DNA of 64,000 nucleotides, from NCBI GenBank assembly GCA_029582265.1, contig CM055816.1, positions 35,165,049-35,229,048 of the forward strand, read 5' to 3'. This document shows positions 22,120 to 33,827 of this stretch, in pieces; the first letter of the stretch is position 1, and each line of letters opens with the position of its first letter. Made by a program: the position numbers and the translations under genes. The notes below the pieces were generated by a model. That model had not been told where the DNA came from and made no database searches. It saw nothing but the letters and a program-made list of their open reading frames with translations. Source of the stretch: Zoroaster sp. YZ-2022. Its lineage: Eukaryota; Echinodermata; Asteroidea; Forcipulatida; Zoroasteridae.

Positions 22120-22628
22120 GATAGGACCCTATTTACAGTACAAAGTACATGTACACTTCCGATAGGGTCCTGACCAAGAGAACTTTTCAATCGTATACCT
22201 GTATTGTTTGCAGCAAATTATCTCCGTTTTTGCGGCACAACATCGATTATGCAAAGGCGACAGGACTTTACTTACAGTGCAGGTAATTTAAAGAGACGTG
22301 TTCTGCCGCACAATCAATGTTCTGACCACATGGTCATCGCTCATGTGCATTATTCAGCATGAACGGCATGAAACGTTTGTACACAGAGTGAACGATGCTC
22401 TGAAAATTTTTTGGGGAAATGCTCTTTTTTTTAGACATCTTTCAGCAAAAATCGTTTCTCCAAAAGGCACTTAAGAAGTTATAGTGTCTGCATTTTATTG
22501 ACCATATCCCATGGAGACAGGTAAAAAAGAAGTTAATTTGCTGCAAACTTTACAGGTATACGATCGAAAAGTACTCTTGGTCAGGACCCTATTGTAAGTG
22601 TACTTTGCACTGTAGATAGGGTCCTATC
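22120..22628. mobile_element. 509-bp MITE with long inverted ends (GATAGGACCCTAT)
   Basis: The terminal inverted repeats extend about 85 bp: GATAGGACCCTATTTACAGT and then TCCTGACCAAGAG...CGTATACCTGTA at the left are matched in reverse at the right (TACAGGTATACGATCG ... GGTCAGGACCC ... GATAGGGTCCTATC). GGACCCTAT appears twice per arm. Non-coding. It lies in the spacer, so it has no mirror copy. Confidence 0.85.
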
Positions 22629-24653
22629 ACTAGTATTAGGGATGTCACTCATGCACTAACAATTTCGTGACGCACAGAATTGTGGTCATCAGAAAATTGA
22701 TGTTGGTATAATGACTCACCCCCAAACTGTTAAAGTTGATGGGGGCACAGAAAATGTACCCAAGAAGAAAAACAGTTGAATCGTGTTTCATCTTATTCTA
22801 GATGGTTGTAAAATTGTTTTTAATCTTGAAAATAAAAACATTGTTCTAGATTTTTAAAATAAAATGGTATAATTTGGAGAAGCTCTCAAAACATAATCAA
22901 TATTCTTGAAAGACCAATAAAATCGAAGGTGGTTAACATTTTTGCAAAAAGTACTTTAAAAATAAAACTTTGAAATGTGTAAAAATTATGTTAACATTTT
23001 GTCAAATAAATTTTGTTTTTTTTCATAACCATGATATTAATTAGGTATGTGACAATCAGGCCATTGCATGCGTAGATCCGTGCACACGGGCCGGGATCGC
23101 GCATTGACCGGCCGCTGTGTGGGGCGCGTCATCATTTTGCGTGCAGTAGCCATATTTTAGGAGTACACATAATACACAGGTATTGATGAGGTAGTACACA
23201 TAACCCTCTGTATCATCGTCTTCGATTTTTTTCAATGCGATTTGTAAAAGTGAAAAAAAAAATCCATCAAAGTTTCGGGCTGTCAAAGTCATCGATTCAT
23301 TACCCAAAGATATATATTTTTAGTTTATTTGTCTATATCTGTGATGAATTTGAAGTGAATCAGATCATCCGCACATTCTTTTTGACGGGTCGCAAATTTT
23401 TTTGTCAACGGTGAAAATTGTCAAAATTGTAAAAAATTGCCGGATTTCACACTGGCCGAACGCTTCATGTCACTGCCTTTCAAATCACCGTTTGGCACTA
23501 AAATCATACTAAAATGAGACTTATGAATGTCTACTATTGATTTATGGCAAGATTTATGAAAATTATGCCTTAGAGACACCGATGATTAAGGATTTTGATG
23601 TGTGCGTTTTCTGTTCAAAATAAATGCATACGAGATTCGGAGGTCACATGACCCAATTTTGGCAACGTGATTGGCCGATGCCAATGTTTACAAACACAGG
23701 TGGCCGTGTTTTTTTGGACAGTGTATTGCTTAACTTTTATATTTTATTGTTTTATTTGTTCATTATGCATTATTTATGGATTTATTTTTATTAGTAATTT
23801 AATTTACAGGCCCATGAAATATCTGATCCGCGTGTTTTTTTCGGGGGAAAAATGCCCCCCGCCCCCCCCCCCCAATTTGTTTAAATTTTTTTGAGATTGA
23901 AGATCTAATTCGCCAAAGACATAATAAAATCAATTAAAATGCTCCAGATTGCACAGTAGAGCATTTAAACCAATCATAATTCCAATAAACCAATGCGCGC
24001 TTAATTAAAATATTAACTTGTCATAATTTTCCTCTTTGGGGGGGGGGGGGGGGATGATGAGTTGCATGCCTGAAAGCAGATATTGACTTTTTTATGACTT
24101 TTCTTTCAGGGGGGAAAAATCACAATCAATTATGTAAATTTTTTGGTTGTGGTTACAAAAGTTCATTTTATTTCCTGTAGTACACATCTGAAAATAAAGA
24201 ATAATGCACACATTTTTAAGTAGCCCACTAGTAATTAAAATTTAAAATAAGGAACTGTTGTTCCTATGAACGAAGTGAAAACAGTTGCAAAATGTTGTGT
24301 ATTAATTAGTAAGGCTTTCTTCACTGAAAGTTTTATTAAAATCTGTTGGATATTAAAAAAGTTATGACACTTTGTAGTTCAGAACTGCCCGAAAAGGTCA
24401 CAACTTTTTCTTTGTTTTCTATTATAAAGCAATACCAAATTAAGCCCGCCAATTAAATATTTAAATCCTCATAACTTTTTAAATAATTAACCTATAACAA
24501 AGATATTTATTCTGTCGGTCGGGCATCCGGGCTCTTTTGTGACCCGAGGTCACCGTGGCATAGCAACCGTATGTTGGAGTGAAAACAAACCGCACTGGAG
24601 TGTGCAGTGTGTTGCAACTCTGAAATTCTGTCGGCATTTTTTGGGCTTTAAAA

Positions 24654-24863
24654 ATGCCTGGGCAGTGTGAAGCTGTTGGATGTACTAATCATTCATTGAT
24701 GAAGGCCAATAAGCCGTCATTTTATCGCTTTCCAAAAGATCCAGAACGCAGAAATCAGTGGGCAAATGTGCTGAAAAAGTTGAACCGAGATGGTACGAAG
24801 TGGACACCAAGCAGCACGGCTAGAATATGCGGCGATCATTTCATCAACGTTATGTATGATTAA
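24654..24863 (+). CDS. THAP domain exon of transposase
   Basis: Starts MPGQCEAVGCTN with the first cysteine pair of a C2CH THAP zinc-binding domain. FYRFPKDPERRNQW and the closing ICGDHF pair follow at residues about 59-64. THAP domains bind the transposon ends. The frame hits a stop soon after HFIN; the homologous protein should continue into the exon at about 25208, so a donor near 24849 is expected. The sequence there reads GTTATGT, where a GTATGT-like donor may have been altered. No other part of a host THAP gene is nearby, so this belongs to the transposon. Confidence 0.82.
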   Translation: MPGQCEAVGCTNHSLMKANKPSFYRFPKDPERRNQWANVLKKLNRDGTKWTPSSTARICGDHFINVMYD

Positions 24864-25207
24864 CGGTACTTAGTGATAATATAAATAAATACCAATGGAA
24901 ATATGAAGCTAATTTTCAAAAAATATAAAGTGTGTTCCTTGTTTTGTAAACAACCCAAGACTTAAAAAAAAAAAAAAAAAAATATTTAAAAAAAATATAA
25001 TTCACATGCTAGACCAGTCCATGTTGGTCGTTTACTACTACACTAGACGTGCTACATTTTTGGTTTTGTTCTAGATATAGGCCCTTTTTTCACCACCCAA
25101 GACTTAGTCAAGACTTAGACCTGTTTACGAGTTAAAGTCAAGCTTTATACTAATACTCTTAATTATTTTTTTCTTAAATTTATTATTTTCTTTTTCCTTA
25201 CATTTTA

Positions 25208-25828
25208 GGTAAACCTAACCACACTGACCCAGCACATCCTGACTACACTCCATCCGTGTTTAAGCACAAACGAAATGACAATGCAGGGAGGAAAATGGAC
25301 AGGTACAACAGCGCAGCAAAGAGACGACGGATGTCTCCCATCACCCTGTTCCTTGACCAAGCTGTTTCTGATACAGTCAGTGTCAGTGCTACCGAGTCTC
25401 CATGTAAGGAACCAGATGGAATTCAACCAGATACAAGTGCACCACTGCCAGTGGATGACGAATTACTTTCTGGCCCCAGTACTAGTACCCTACCGATGTC
25501 TGAAACCGAACGATCAATGCTGTATCAAGAATGGATGCACTCAGAGCAGAAAGAGATGCTGCTCTTGAACAATTAAAAGTGACAGAAGAGAAACTGAGAA
25601 AAGCCTCTCTAACTGCAGGATCAGTAAAAGACAATGACACTACATGTAAGCAAAATACGGGTTTGTCTTGGATCGTGTTTCTTACAACCTTCAACTTTCT
25701 AGAAGCATTTGTTTCAAAGAAGAAACATAAAACGACGGCATTGATTGATCAGTTCTTCATCACTCTTCTGAAACTACGAACTGGGGTGACATTTGACTTC
25801 ATTGCATGTCACTCAATTGTTTCCAAAA

Positions 25829-25860
<32 letters not shown>
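25208..25860 (+). pseudogene. Transposase middle region (coiled coil and HTH), truncated
   Basis: It continues the THAP exon: KPNHTDPAHPDYTPSVF is the conserved segment that follows THAP in these transposases. A basic stretch, a Ser/Thr/Pro-rich linker and a charged coiled-coil stretch (RAERDAALEQLKVTEEKL) come next. It then shifts frame near 25560. The second frame reads LIDQFFITLLKLRTGVTFDF, which resembles the helix-turn-helix preceding the DDE_4 endonuclease in ISL2EU/Harbinger-like transposases. Coding stops at an AT-rich microsatellite (25815-25920), before any catalytic residues. Confidence 0.7.
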
Positions 25861-25861
<1 letters not shown>

Positions 25862-25920
25862 TAATTAAATAAATTAATTAATTAAATAAATAAATAATTA
25901 AATAAAATAAATAAAAATCT
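25815..25920. repeat. AT microsatellite
   Basis: (TA)n followed by (AAAT)n and AATTAATTAAAT variants, inside the ISL2EU-like element. It probably marks the internal deletion that removed the transposase core. Confidence 0.85.
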
Positions 25921-26029
25921 GTTCTTTTTTTATGCACTACAATAGAAATAGAATCTTAGAAGTGACAGACTGGATTGTGATTTCATGAAGGGCACAGCTT
26001 CATTAGATGCATATGTTTCCTTCCTGTCA

Positions 26030-26373
26030 TTTCTTACAGTATTTACAAAACCACTGTCCCTTCGGTATACGTTTCCTCTTTAAGCAGGAGAGATGGAACC
26101 ACTTGATGTTGGATTGTCACAACTAATCATTGTACCGCCACTGTCGGTCTTGCACACACAATAGTCAAAAACATCCTCTGACTCTGGAGGTGTACTGTCT
26201 GCTACCATCTCCAACTTCCGTGTGACAAGTTCTGGCAGACAATGCCTTTGCCAAAAAGCAGGCAAGATTGCCGTCATGTTCCCAATGAACTGCTCATCTC
26301 TTTCGACGCGAAAACTAATAGCCAAAAACCGCAATTTGTACCACGAAATGAATGGATGTACCATCGACCCCAT
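26030..26373 (-). pseudogene. YqaJ/PHD-type accessory protein, C-terminal fragment
   Basis: On the - strand the frame reads FWQRHCLPELVTRKLEM, then FDYCVCKTDSGGTMISCDNP. After a one-base shift near 26090 it continues with the rest of a PHD finger (a WFH..C segment and a W-F-C-x-x-C end). The cysteine/histidine order fits C4HC3. Such PHD fingers sit at the C-terminus of YqaJ-nuclease proteins carried by ISL2EU-type transposons. The nuclease domain itself is gone. It faces the THAP gene, sharing the same terminal repeats. Confidence 0.7.
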
Positions 26374-27087
26374 TCACTCTAACAGTAAACACGCACGCCA
26401 CGACGCTTTGTTTTCACTCCAGCAGCATGACGTCATCTGAACTTGGCCGGAAGTGACGTGCACCGACCGACAGAATACCATTTTAATGCATTTTCTGAGC
26501 TCTTTCCAATGGCAATGGTAGTTGGTACTAAAATTATGCCACAATGTTTATTTTGATTTTTTTTGTCACATACCTATATTAATGTTTCATTTTCTCAATA
26601 ATTTTCCACTGCCGACGAAATAAACACCAACAAATTAAGCAGTCTTCGTTCGCTTCTTCTATAACTACATGTAAATAAGGAATTTGTCCATTGTGACGAT
26701 CAGTATTTCTTTTAAAAAAATCATTGCAAATGCAAAGCATTCATATTTGTTGGTTTCCACAAACAGCTCTCGTTGACGGCATAGAACAATAAAATCACAG
26801 ATGTTCGTGAAAAAAAAAATTGAGGTCATGTAAATCCCTTACTATTTGTATCTAGTAAAATCAGTGGTTAAACAACTTTTTCCACTTTCACAAGCACTAA
26901 CTTTCCACTTCCAGTAAATCATACAATTTCACTATGATTTTTATTTTTGTAACAAGCATGACTTAGATAAGTTTATGCAACCATTAATACGCCATAGTTT
27001 GTAAGTTTTCCGAGAAATGGTAGCCTAAGCCAAAGCAAAGGTAAGTGCGTCATTTTACAAGTGCGGCGAATTACGTACATGGATGAT

Positions 27088-27399
27088 ACTAGTATCAGGG
27101 CTAATATTAGTCATAGGCATGCCATAGGCCTACATGGTATCCACTCCCAAAAACGAAATAGCCTATACAAAGTACATCGTACATTTACTCACCTAAATGT
27201 AAACACAGGGAAGGTAACAAAATAAACATGTACATTATATAAATGCACCACTTCTTCAGGAATTTTAGATACATCATGATGTGAAATCTTGCTTTACGGT
27301 GGACAGAAAAATGCTCTCTGTCTGTTGACTGTTGTTTCTCAAATGAACATTGCACTCGTCAATGTGTACTACGACTGCAGTCTATTTTATAGTACTTAA
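27088..27399. other. Spacer sequence, nothing seen
   Basis: No gene or repeat recognised before the next element. Confidence 0.4.
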
Positions 27400-28247
27400 T
27401 GCTAGGTTCCCACTGTCGTGCGATCCGTTACGAACGCCACGATTGGCCATTCGTAGCTGATCGTGGAATTTTTGTTTCCTTTTCTGAAATTTCACGTTTG
27501 GATGCGAGTTGATGCGAGTCGATACGTTCTGGTACGATTTGGTGCGCTTGGATGCGATATAGGCACGATTGGTCAATTTCAGATGACACGATCTGTCACG
27601 ATATGGTCTCCCGTTCAGATACGATCAGATACGTTCCGATAGGATTGTCCCGATTGAGTCCACGATTGTGTCCCGATCTGACACGATCATCACGATCGGG
27701 GTCCCCGATTTTGGACGATCTGATACGTGCAGATACGTTCGGATACGTTCCGATACGATCATCACGAACCGATGCGCTCTTTTGCGATCGGATACGATTG
27801 TGGTGGCGATGTCTTTCACGGTCGGGATGGAGAGTGATCACGATTTGAGCCACGATTGAACCCCGACGGGTACATATACAGCCCGACTGACCATGGACTT
27901 CATTGTTTCTTGAACTTCTACAGAGTGAAGACTACAACCCACAATCATTGATGATGGCAGGAGTTGAGGATGATGACAACGTGGTGTTTGTCTTGTCCAA
28001 GGTTGATCCCCATCACCACGATTTCGAAGCACTATTAGATGCGATCTGTCTCGCTTTGTTACGATCCAATACGATCTCATGCGATGATCACGATTAAAAA
28101 TTAATCGTGTTGATCGTAGAAAATCTTTCGTCCAAACATGTTCTACGATCAACACGATTGCCACGACTGACCTCAAGATCTGATAAGATCTGATAGGATC
28201 ACCACGATTTCAATCGTGGCGCGAATCGTGATAGTGGGAACGGGGCA
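27400..28247. mobile_element. Harbinger-type element packed with CGAT motifs
   Basis: The ends TGCTAGGTTCCCACTGTCG and (reversed) TGCCCCGTTCCCACTATC are flanked by TAA on both sides (27397-27399 and 28248-28250), the 3-bp target of PIF/Harbinger transposons. The 848-bp interior is a dense run of variants of CACGATT, GATACGATC and GATCGTG on both strands. The overlapping open frames in it (for example SDRDTI-like and TIRYVPI-like peptides) are translations of the repeated word, not proteins. Confidence 0.75.
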
Positions 28248-28250
28248 TAA

Positions 28251-28950
28251 TCTGGGATCTGTTAATGGCCGCGTGCAACTGATCGTGTAACTAGACTGTA
28301 CTAACAACGCAACATAACAGCTAATTCCTCCGCGATCGATCGTCATTTGAAAGGCGTCAAACTGCAGATCCAAGTTACACGATCCCGCGCCAGTTGTAAA
28401 TCACCCACCGTAGCTGGCGCTATACAATTTTGACGAAAGAGCCGCTCTGAACTCGGAAGCTCAGGCAAGCAAGCTAGCTGGCGGCGCGGCCGTGGACAGG
28501 CTAGTCTTGGTTCAAGACTGTGTTTGTATGTTTTTGATACACGATCCGTCTCTGCACGCCGCGCAAGGGCGCTACACGAAGCGCTAACACGACGAACCGC
28601 TGACACTGTACACAATGGGAACACCCCACTAAATAAACTCCCATAGGAAACAGTGCTAAATACAAAATATTCAAAAATCATTAAAACAATACTTAGAAGT
28701 CCCACAGTTTTTAAAACCAAAAGAAAAATATTGATCGATATATAACTTTTTATTTTCTTCTCTATTTACTGTCTAAAGTCCAGGTTTCCAGGAAGTTATC
28801 CTCATCCCAATGAAAACCACCCTACAGTAGTGAAAACGTCCACACTGAAAAACAGCCATTTTGGAAAAGGCCTTACGCTTGAAATCAAATTAGGGACCAC
28901 TTTTTCGGGGACTAGTGTTCACTAATAATAAATTTAAAAACTGGGGGATA
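28251..28950. other. Spacer sequence up to the gap, no gene seen
   Basis: GC-richer than its surroundings at 28320-28600. A 125-codon - strand frame (28343-28720) has no recognisable domain and I do not call it a gene. Confidence 0.4.
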
Positions 28951-29450
28951 NNNNNNNNNNNNNNNNNNNNNNNNNNNNNNNNNNNNNNNNNNNNNNNNNN
29001 NNNNNNNNNNNNNNNNNNNNNNNNNNNNNNNNNNNNNNNNNNNNNNNNNNNNNNNNNNNNNNNNNNNNNNNNNNNNNNNNNNNNNNNNNNNNNNNNNNNN
29101 NNNNNNNNNNNNNNNNNNNNNNNNNNNNNNNNNNNNNNNNNNNNNNNNNNNNNNNNNNNNNNNNNNNNNNNNNNNNNNNNNNNNNNNNNNNNNNNNNNNN
29201 NNNNNNNNNNNNNNNNNNNNNNNNNNNNNNNNNNNNNNNNNNNNNNNNNNNNNNNNNNNNNNNNNNNNNNNNNNNNNNNNNNNNNNNNNNNNNNNNNNNN
29301 NNNNNNNNNNNNNNNNNNNNNNNNNNNNNNNNNNNNNNNNNNNNNNNNNNNNNNNNNNNNNNNNNNNNNNNNNNNNNNNNNNNNNNNNNNNNNNNNNNNN
29401 NNNNNNNNNNNNNNNNNNNNNNNNNNNNNNNNNNNNNNNNNNNNNNNNNN
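28951..29450. other. Assembly gap of 500 N
   Basis: Exactly 500 undetermined bases, the usual placeholder for a gap of unknown size. It abuts the inner edge of the right arm, so the joint of the inverted duplication is not sequenced. Confidence 0.99.
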
Positions 29451-29843
29451 TTTTCTTCCACCTAAAAAGTAGATTGAACATTTTGGTAACATCCATTTTT
29501 CTACTTTTTCTACTTTTCAATTCTCCCCAAGAATAGCAGATTTTACATGTTCACCTACATTGTTGGATTTTTTGGCAGATTCTAAAGATTCTTAGCCAAA
29601 ATTAGCAAGTGATTAGGGTTAATCGACTTTTTTTCATCTCAAAGCTTTACAACACCCTGGATGAGAGGATGGTACATGTATTTCCGCCAAAAGTTGTATC
29701 AAAAATATCTATGGAGAAATGTCTTGAGTAACCTGCCTCAGAACTCTCCTGATACAATTGGAGTACATAAATAAGGAAATCCTGGTCATGTTTGGTGCCT
29801 CTGCCATATGAGAGGGGTTAAATTCATTTATCATTGACTCCAG

Positions 29844-32800
29844 TGGGCAATTCCACTGTGACAGACATTACGGTTTTCTACTAAATTCTGAATATCAAAT
29901 CAGCTCTGATGTTCTGGAACAATTACAGCCAGCTTAGGAACCGATGTTTGGCATGGGGTACTAGGACCCGAATACACAATACAGTGCATTGAAACTTTGA
30001 AATTTCGTTCAGCTTTTCCGACTTGGGGGATGTTTATTGCCGTGACTGACAATACAAAAGCGACGCAACCAAAAATGTCAACACATGTTTTTAAAAAATT
30101 TTCTCAAGTTAAACGTGCTTGCAGATCTAAAACCATATGAACATTATAGCTTAAAAGCGGTAAGTAATGCATGTAGTAAGATGGGAAAAACTCTTCAAGA
30201 ATTTTTCAACAAAATATGCAAATTTACCTCCGTGGGACTGGAGACATTACGCATTAGATCTTATAACACTCAGTTAGCACAGGTAACAACAATTTAACAC
30301 TAACACGATAAATTTTTCTGTCAACAAGAGAAGTATCAATTAACTGTTTATGCTCTTTTAAAGGAATAATTATAATTTTAAGATGTTTAAAGGTTGGGAA
30401 ACATACATTAAATGTTATGAATGTATAAAAATACAAAGCTGAATTCGGGAGGCAGTTTTCATTGAAGAAAATGGATAGGAAGAGATAGGTGCTCCCTTTT
30501 TAATAAAATAGTCTTTGTCAGGTAAAATAATAGACGTGTTGCTTTTTCACATGCATGAAAGAATTGGAGAGAGAAGACAAGACATGTAAACTGCTATTTC
30601 AAAATTTTTAAGCATTGTTGTAACTTGTATTTGATATATGCTACAAATACGTGCCTACATTTGTTTACACATACTCCCATCCTAGCCGGTGAGCAATATT
30701 CAACGTGGTCAGGTATAAGATTCTAGTTTTGTTTTAATTTGCAGTACACCATGCGGTATCTACTATCGCTGAGAAAATGTATACATGTAGTTCAGGAACC
30801 GATCTACATGTACTATGTATAAATGTACTTAGCGACGGTCTAAGTAGAGGCCACATGATGTACACAGCAAACAAAACACCAACATTGTCAGATTGTGGTC
30901 AGGTTCCAAGAAATTATGTTACCACATTGTTATTAAATCTATATAATTTAGAGTTGAACCACACTCCACACACACACCACTTTGTAAATCTACAGCTTGG
31001 TGTAGTAGCAGATTAGTTTACATTTCTTTAAGTTTTTACTGTATCGTCCATATACGTAATTCCGCACTAGTGAAAATGACGCACCTACCTTTGGCTTAGC
31101 ATTTCTCGGAAAACTTACAAAACTATGGTGTATTACTGGTTGCATAAACTTATCTAAGTCGTGCTTGTTACAGAAATAAAAATTATAGTGAAATTGTATG
31201 ATTTACTGGAAAGTTAGTGCTTGTGAAAGTGGAAAAAGTTGTTTAACCACTGATTTTACTAGATACAAATAGTAAGAGATTTGCATGACCTCAATTTTTT
31301 TTCCATGAACATCTGTGATTTTATTGTTCAATGCCGTCAACAAGCTGTTGTCTGTGGAAACCAAAATATATGAATGCTTTGCATTTGCAATGATTTTTTA
31401 AAGAAATACTGATCCTCAAATTGGACACATTCCTTATAGAAGAAGCAAACGAAGACTACTTAAGTCTTAATTCATTGGTGTTTATTTCAACGGTAGTGGA
31501 AAACTATTGAGAAAATGAAACATTAATATTTTATTTGACAAAATTTTAAAGTACTTTTTGCAAAAAATTTAACCACCTTCCATTTTATTGGTCTTTCAAG
31601 AATATTGATTACAAGTTTTGAGAGCTTCTCCAAATTATACCATTTTATTTTAAAAATCGAAAACAATATTTTAAAGTTTAAAACAATTTTACAAACTATC
31701 TGGAATAAGATGAAACATGATTTCAACTGTTTTTCTTGGTACATTTTCTGTGCCCCATCAATCCTTTAACAGTTTGGGGTGAGTCATTGGGCCGGAAATA
31801 AAAAGTTAGCAATTGCTTATCTAGTAAAGCTCAAGCAATAGCAATTGCTTAACAAGTAAAGCTCAGGTTAAGCAATTGCTTAAAATGTATAAATAACCTT
31901 CTTCTTTGACTAGCACCTGTTGCTTGGGTGGGTTAGCAATTGCTTTATGGGTATAACAATGATGGGAGGTCAGTCTCCGATTAGCCTAGTGGTTGTATAT
32001 GAGGCATGTGTTAGCAACATGGATGCTGCCGAAGAATTGGGGAGTGGTACAAATAGTGAGCAATCTTTGAACGAACTGTTCGTTAGTATAATCAAAGAGT
32101 ACCCGAAAATTGTTCTAATCGAGAAAAGTCAGTTGCGGGGGTAAAGACATGAAGGCAAATGCACTTAAAAAGCACAAATGTCAATTGCTACCAACACAGG
32201 TAAAGCCATGGATGAGAAGCAAATTTTTGAAAAAGATAGCAAACATGAAAAGTCAAGTGAAGAAGAAAACAGATGGAATGCAAACAGGAAATAGGAAGAT
32301 TGTTTTGCTTCCATGGGAACAAGATCTGTACAACATCTTTAAAGGGGATGAAAACCCGACTATTACGAAGATGCCATGCGCCAGTACTTCGACTGCTGCT
32401 AGCCACTCCAAATTTTCAAAATTGAACTGAAATAATTTCCGGTATCTGGATTGACTTCATCACGATTTTATTCTTTCATTGTACACCTTTTCATGTTCCC
32501 TTACATGCATAAACTCGGCCATGATGGCAGGAGTAATGCAACATGCAAGTGTTAGCAAATGCGTAAGCTCCTCATTTAGTATCTTGTAAAAATATTAGCA
32601 AGTGCTACAAGTCATTAGTAAAAAGTATGGTTTATTTATATGCTTCCAAGCAAGTGCTAATCTCTAGTAATTGCTTAAAAATCATAGCAATTGCTTTGCA
32701 CATTGGAAGCAATTACTTGCAAGTACTGCTCACTTTTATTAATGAAGATTTAAGAAAATGACTAGTAAAAGCAATTGCTACTTTTTATTTATCCGGCCCA

Positions 32801-33827
32801 GTATACCAACATCAATTTTCTGATGACCACAATTCTGTGCGTCTCAAAAAACGGCGCTCAAGGCGTATGATCATGCATTGAAATTCAGCATTTTACAAGA
32901 GAATCCTTCATTGAAACAAACTGGAACACCAAACTGCTAATTTCATTTGTAAGTTAGCGTCGAGTTGATTATATAACCTTAGGTGCGTCATTTAGGTAAA
33001 TTGAGGATACTAAATAATACATGTACATGTACAAGTAAAATACTCCACAAAACAGTCGTCCTTCCATCAAACCAGCACTCTGTATCACAAAAACTCCATA
33101 TGTTATTCACTTACCCGTATAAGATGAATGATGGTGGATTAAAAATACAAATTATGATGGATCCAAGAGTATTGTTTCAGGATTATATGAGCTTCATTAA
33201 GTTGAATTATGGGTAATAGACAAGTTATCAGTCCATCAACTGTTGAAAATTTCTTCCATTGACTTATGTAATAACGTGACTGACATTACAATATCGTGAC
33301 TGACATTACACTTTTGTTCAATTGACCAAATCTTTAAATAACAATTATGTGCCCATTTGATAACATTATTGCCCAACCCAGACCCCGTACTAAGAAAATA
33401 ATAAAGTCCTGTATCCTGTATGCTTTTATGGGAAAATTTTTCGTTTTTTGTGACTGACATTACACTAAGCCTAAGCGTTATTTTGACAGCACATCCTGGG
33501 TAACCTAACATTAATTTCATATAAATAAAAGTTATTTTCCTAAAAATAGACACTGAGAGTTGTTATTTTAACACAAAAATAAATTAAATATCATTAGATT
33601 AATGAAAAATATCAAAAGAAATAAGTTTTGTGTTCTTACCTACGATTAGTGGCATAAACATAGTGTCAAGTTCAGAGTGCTGTAACTCACAAAATAATTG
33701 GTCTAGAACATTTTTTTTTCATTTCTAGAAAGTTCAGAATATACCCTATTAATTTTGCAAAAGATATTTGAGAAATAAGCATTTTGACATTTTGGCCCTC
33801 ATGTTGCACTTGCGTGGAATTGCCCAG
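29844..33827. mobile_element. 4-kb TGGGCAATTCCAC element, right-arm copy
   Basis: Mirror of 17203-21209, with the TGACTGACATTAC motif now on the + strand in reverse. It contains the nested TGGGCCGG element. Any first exon of the Ig gene would have to lie in or before this region, but none is recognisable. Confidence 0.7.
31788..32800 (+). mobile_element. TGGGCCGG transposon, right-arm copy
   Basis: Mirror of 18232-19262. The Myb/SANT-like coding is split by indels into frames at 31920-32144 and 32149-32430. The upstream MDAAEEL start is visible in the first frame. Confidence 0.8.

Larger units (their letters stand above)
23042..26576 (+). mobile_element. ISL2EU-like DNA transposon (THAP transposase and PHD protein remnants)
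   Basis: The inverted ends TAGGTATGTGACA and TGTCACATACCTA are flanked by TATTAAT duplications (23035-23041 and 26577-26583). The uninterrupted related sequence near 19528 has a single ATATTAAT, which confirms insertion. Inside are a + strand THAP/helix-turn-helix gene fragment and a - strand PHD-finger gene fragment, facing each other. Convergent THAP-transposase and YqaJ/PHD genes are the layout I know from ISL2EU/IS4EU elements. The catalytic DDE core and nearly all of the YqaJ nuclease are missing, so the copy is internally deleted. The duplication includes TTAA, so Kolobok is an alternative. Confidence 0.8.
22672..27087 (+). repeat. Partial second copy of the 4-kb element, split by an ISL2EU-like insertion
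   Basis: 22672-23041 and 26577-27087 match 18188-18231 plus 19263 to about 20012 of the 4-kb element in the same orientation. The TGGGCCGG transposon is absent at its expected site (about 22719), and a different 3.5-kb transposon is inserted at 23042. The two insertion histories are therefore independent. Confidence 0.85.

Noticed and set aside
27552..27859. Several open frames on both strands in 27382-28176
   Set aside because: They overlap in all frames and encode periodic translations of the CGAT-rich repeat, so they are not proteins.
28890..29520. Open frames spanning the N gap
   Set aside because: They consist mostly of undetermined residues and have no coding evidence.
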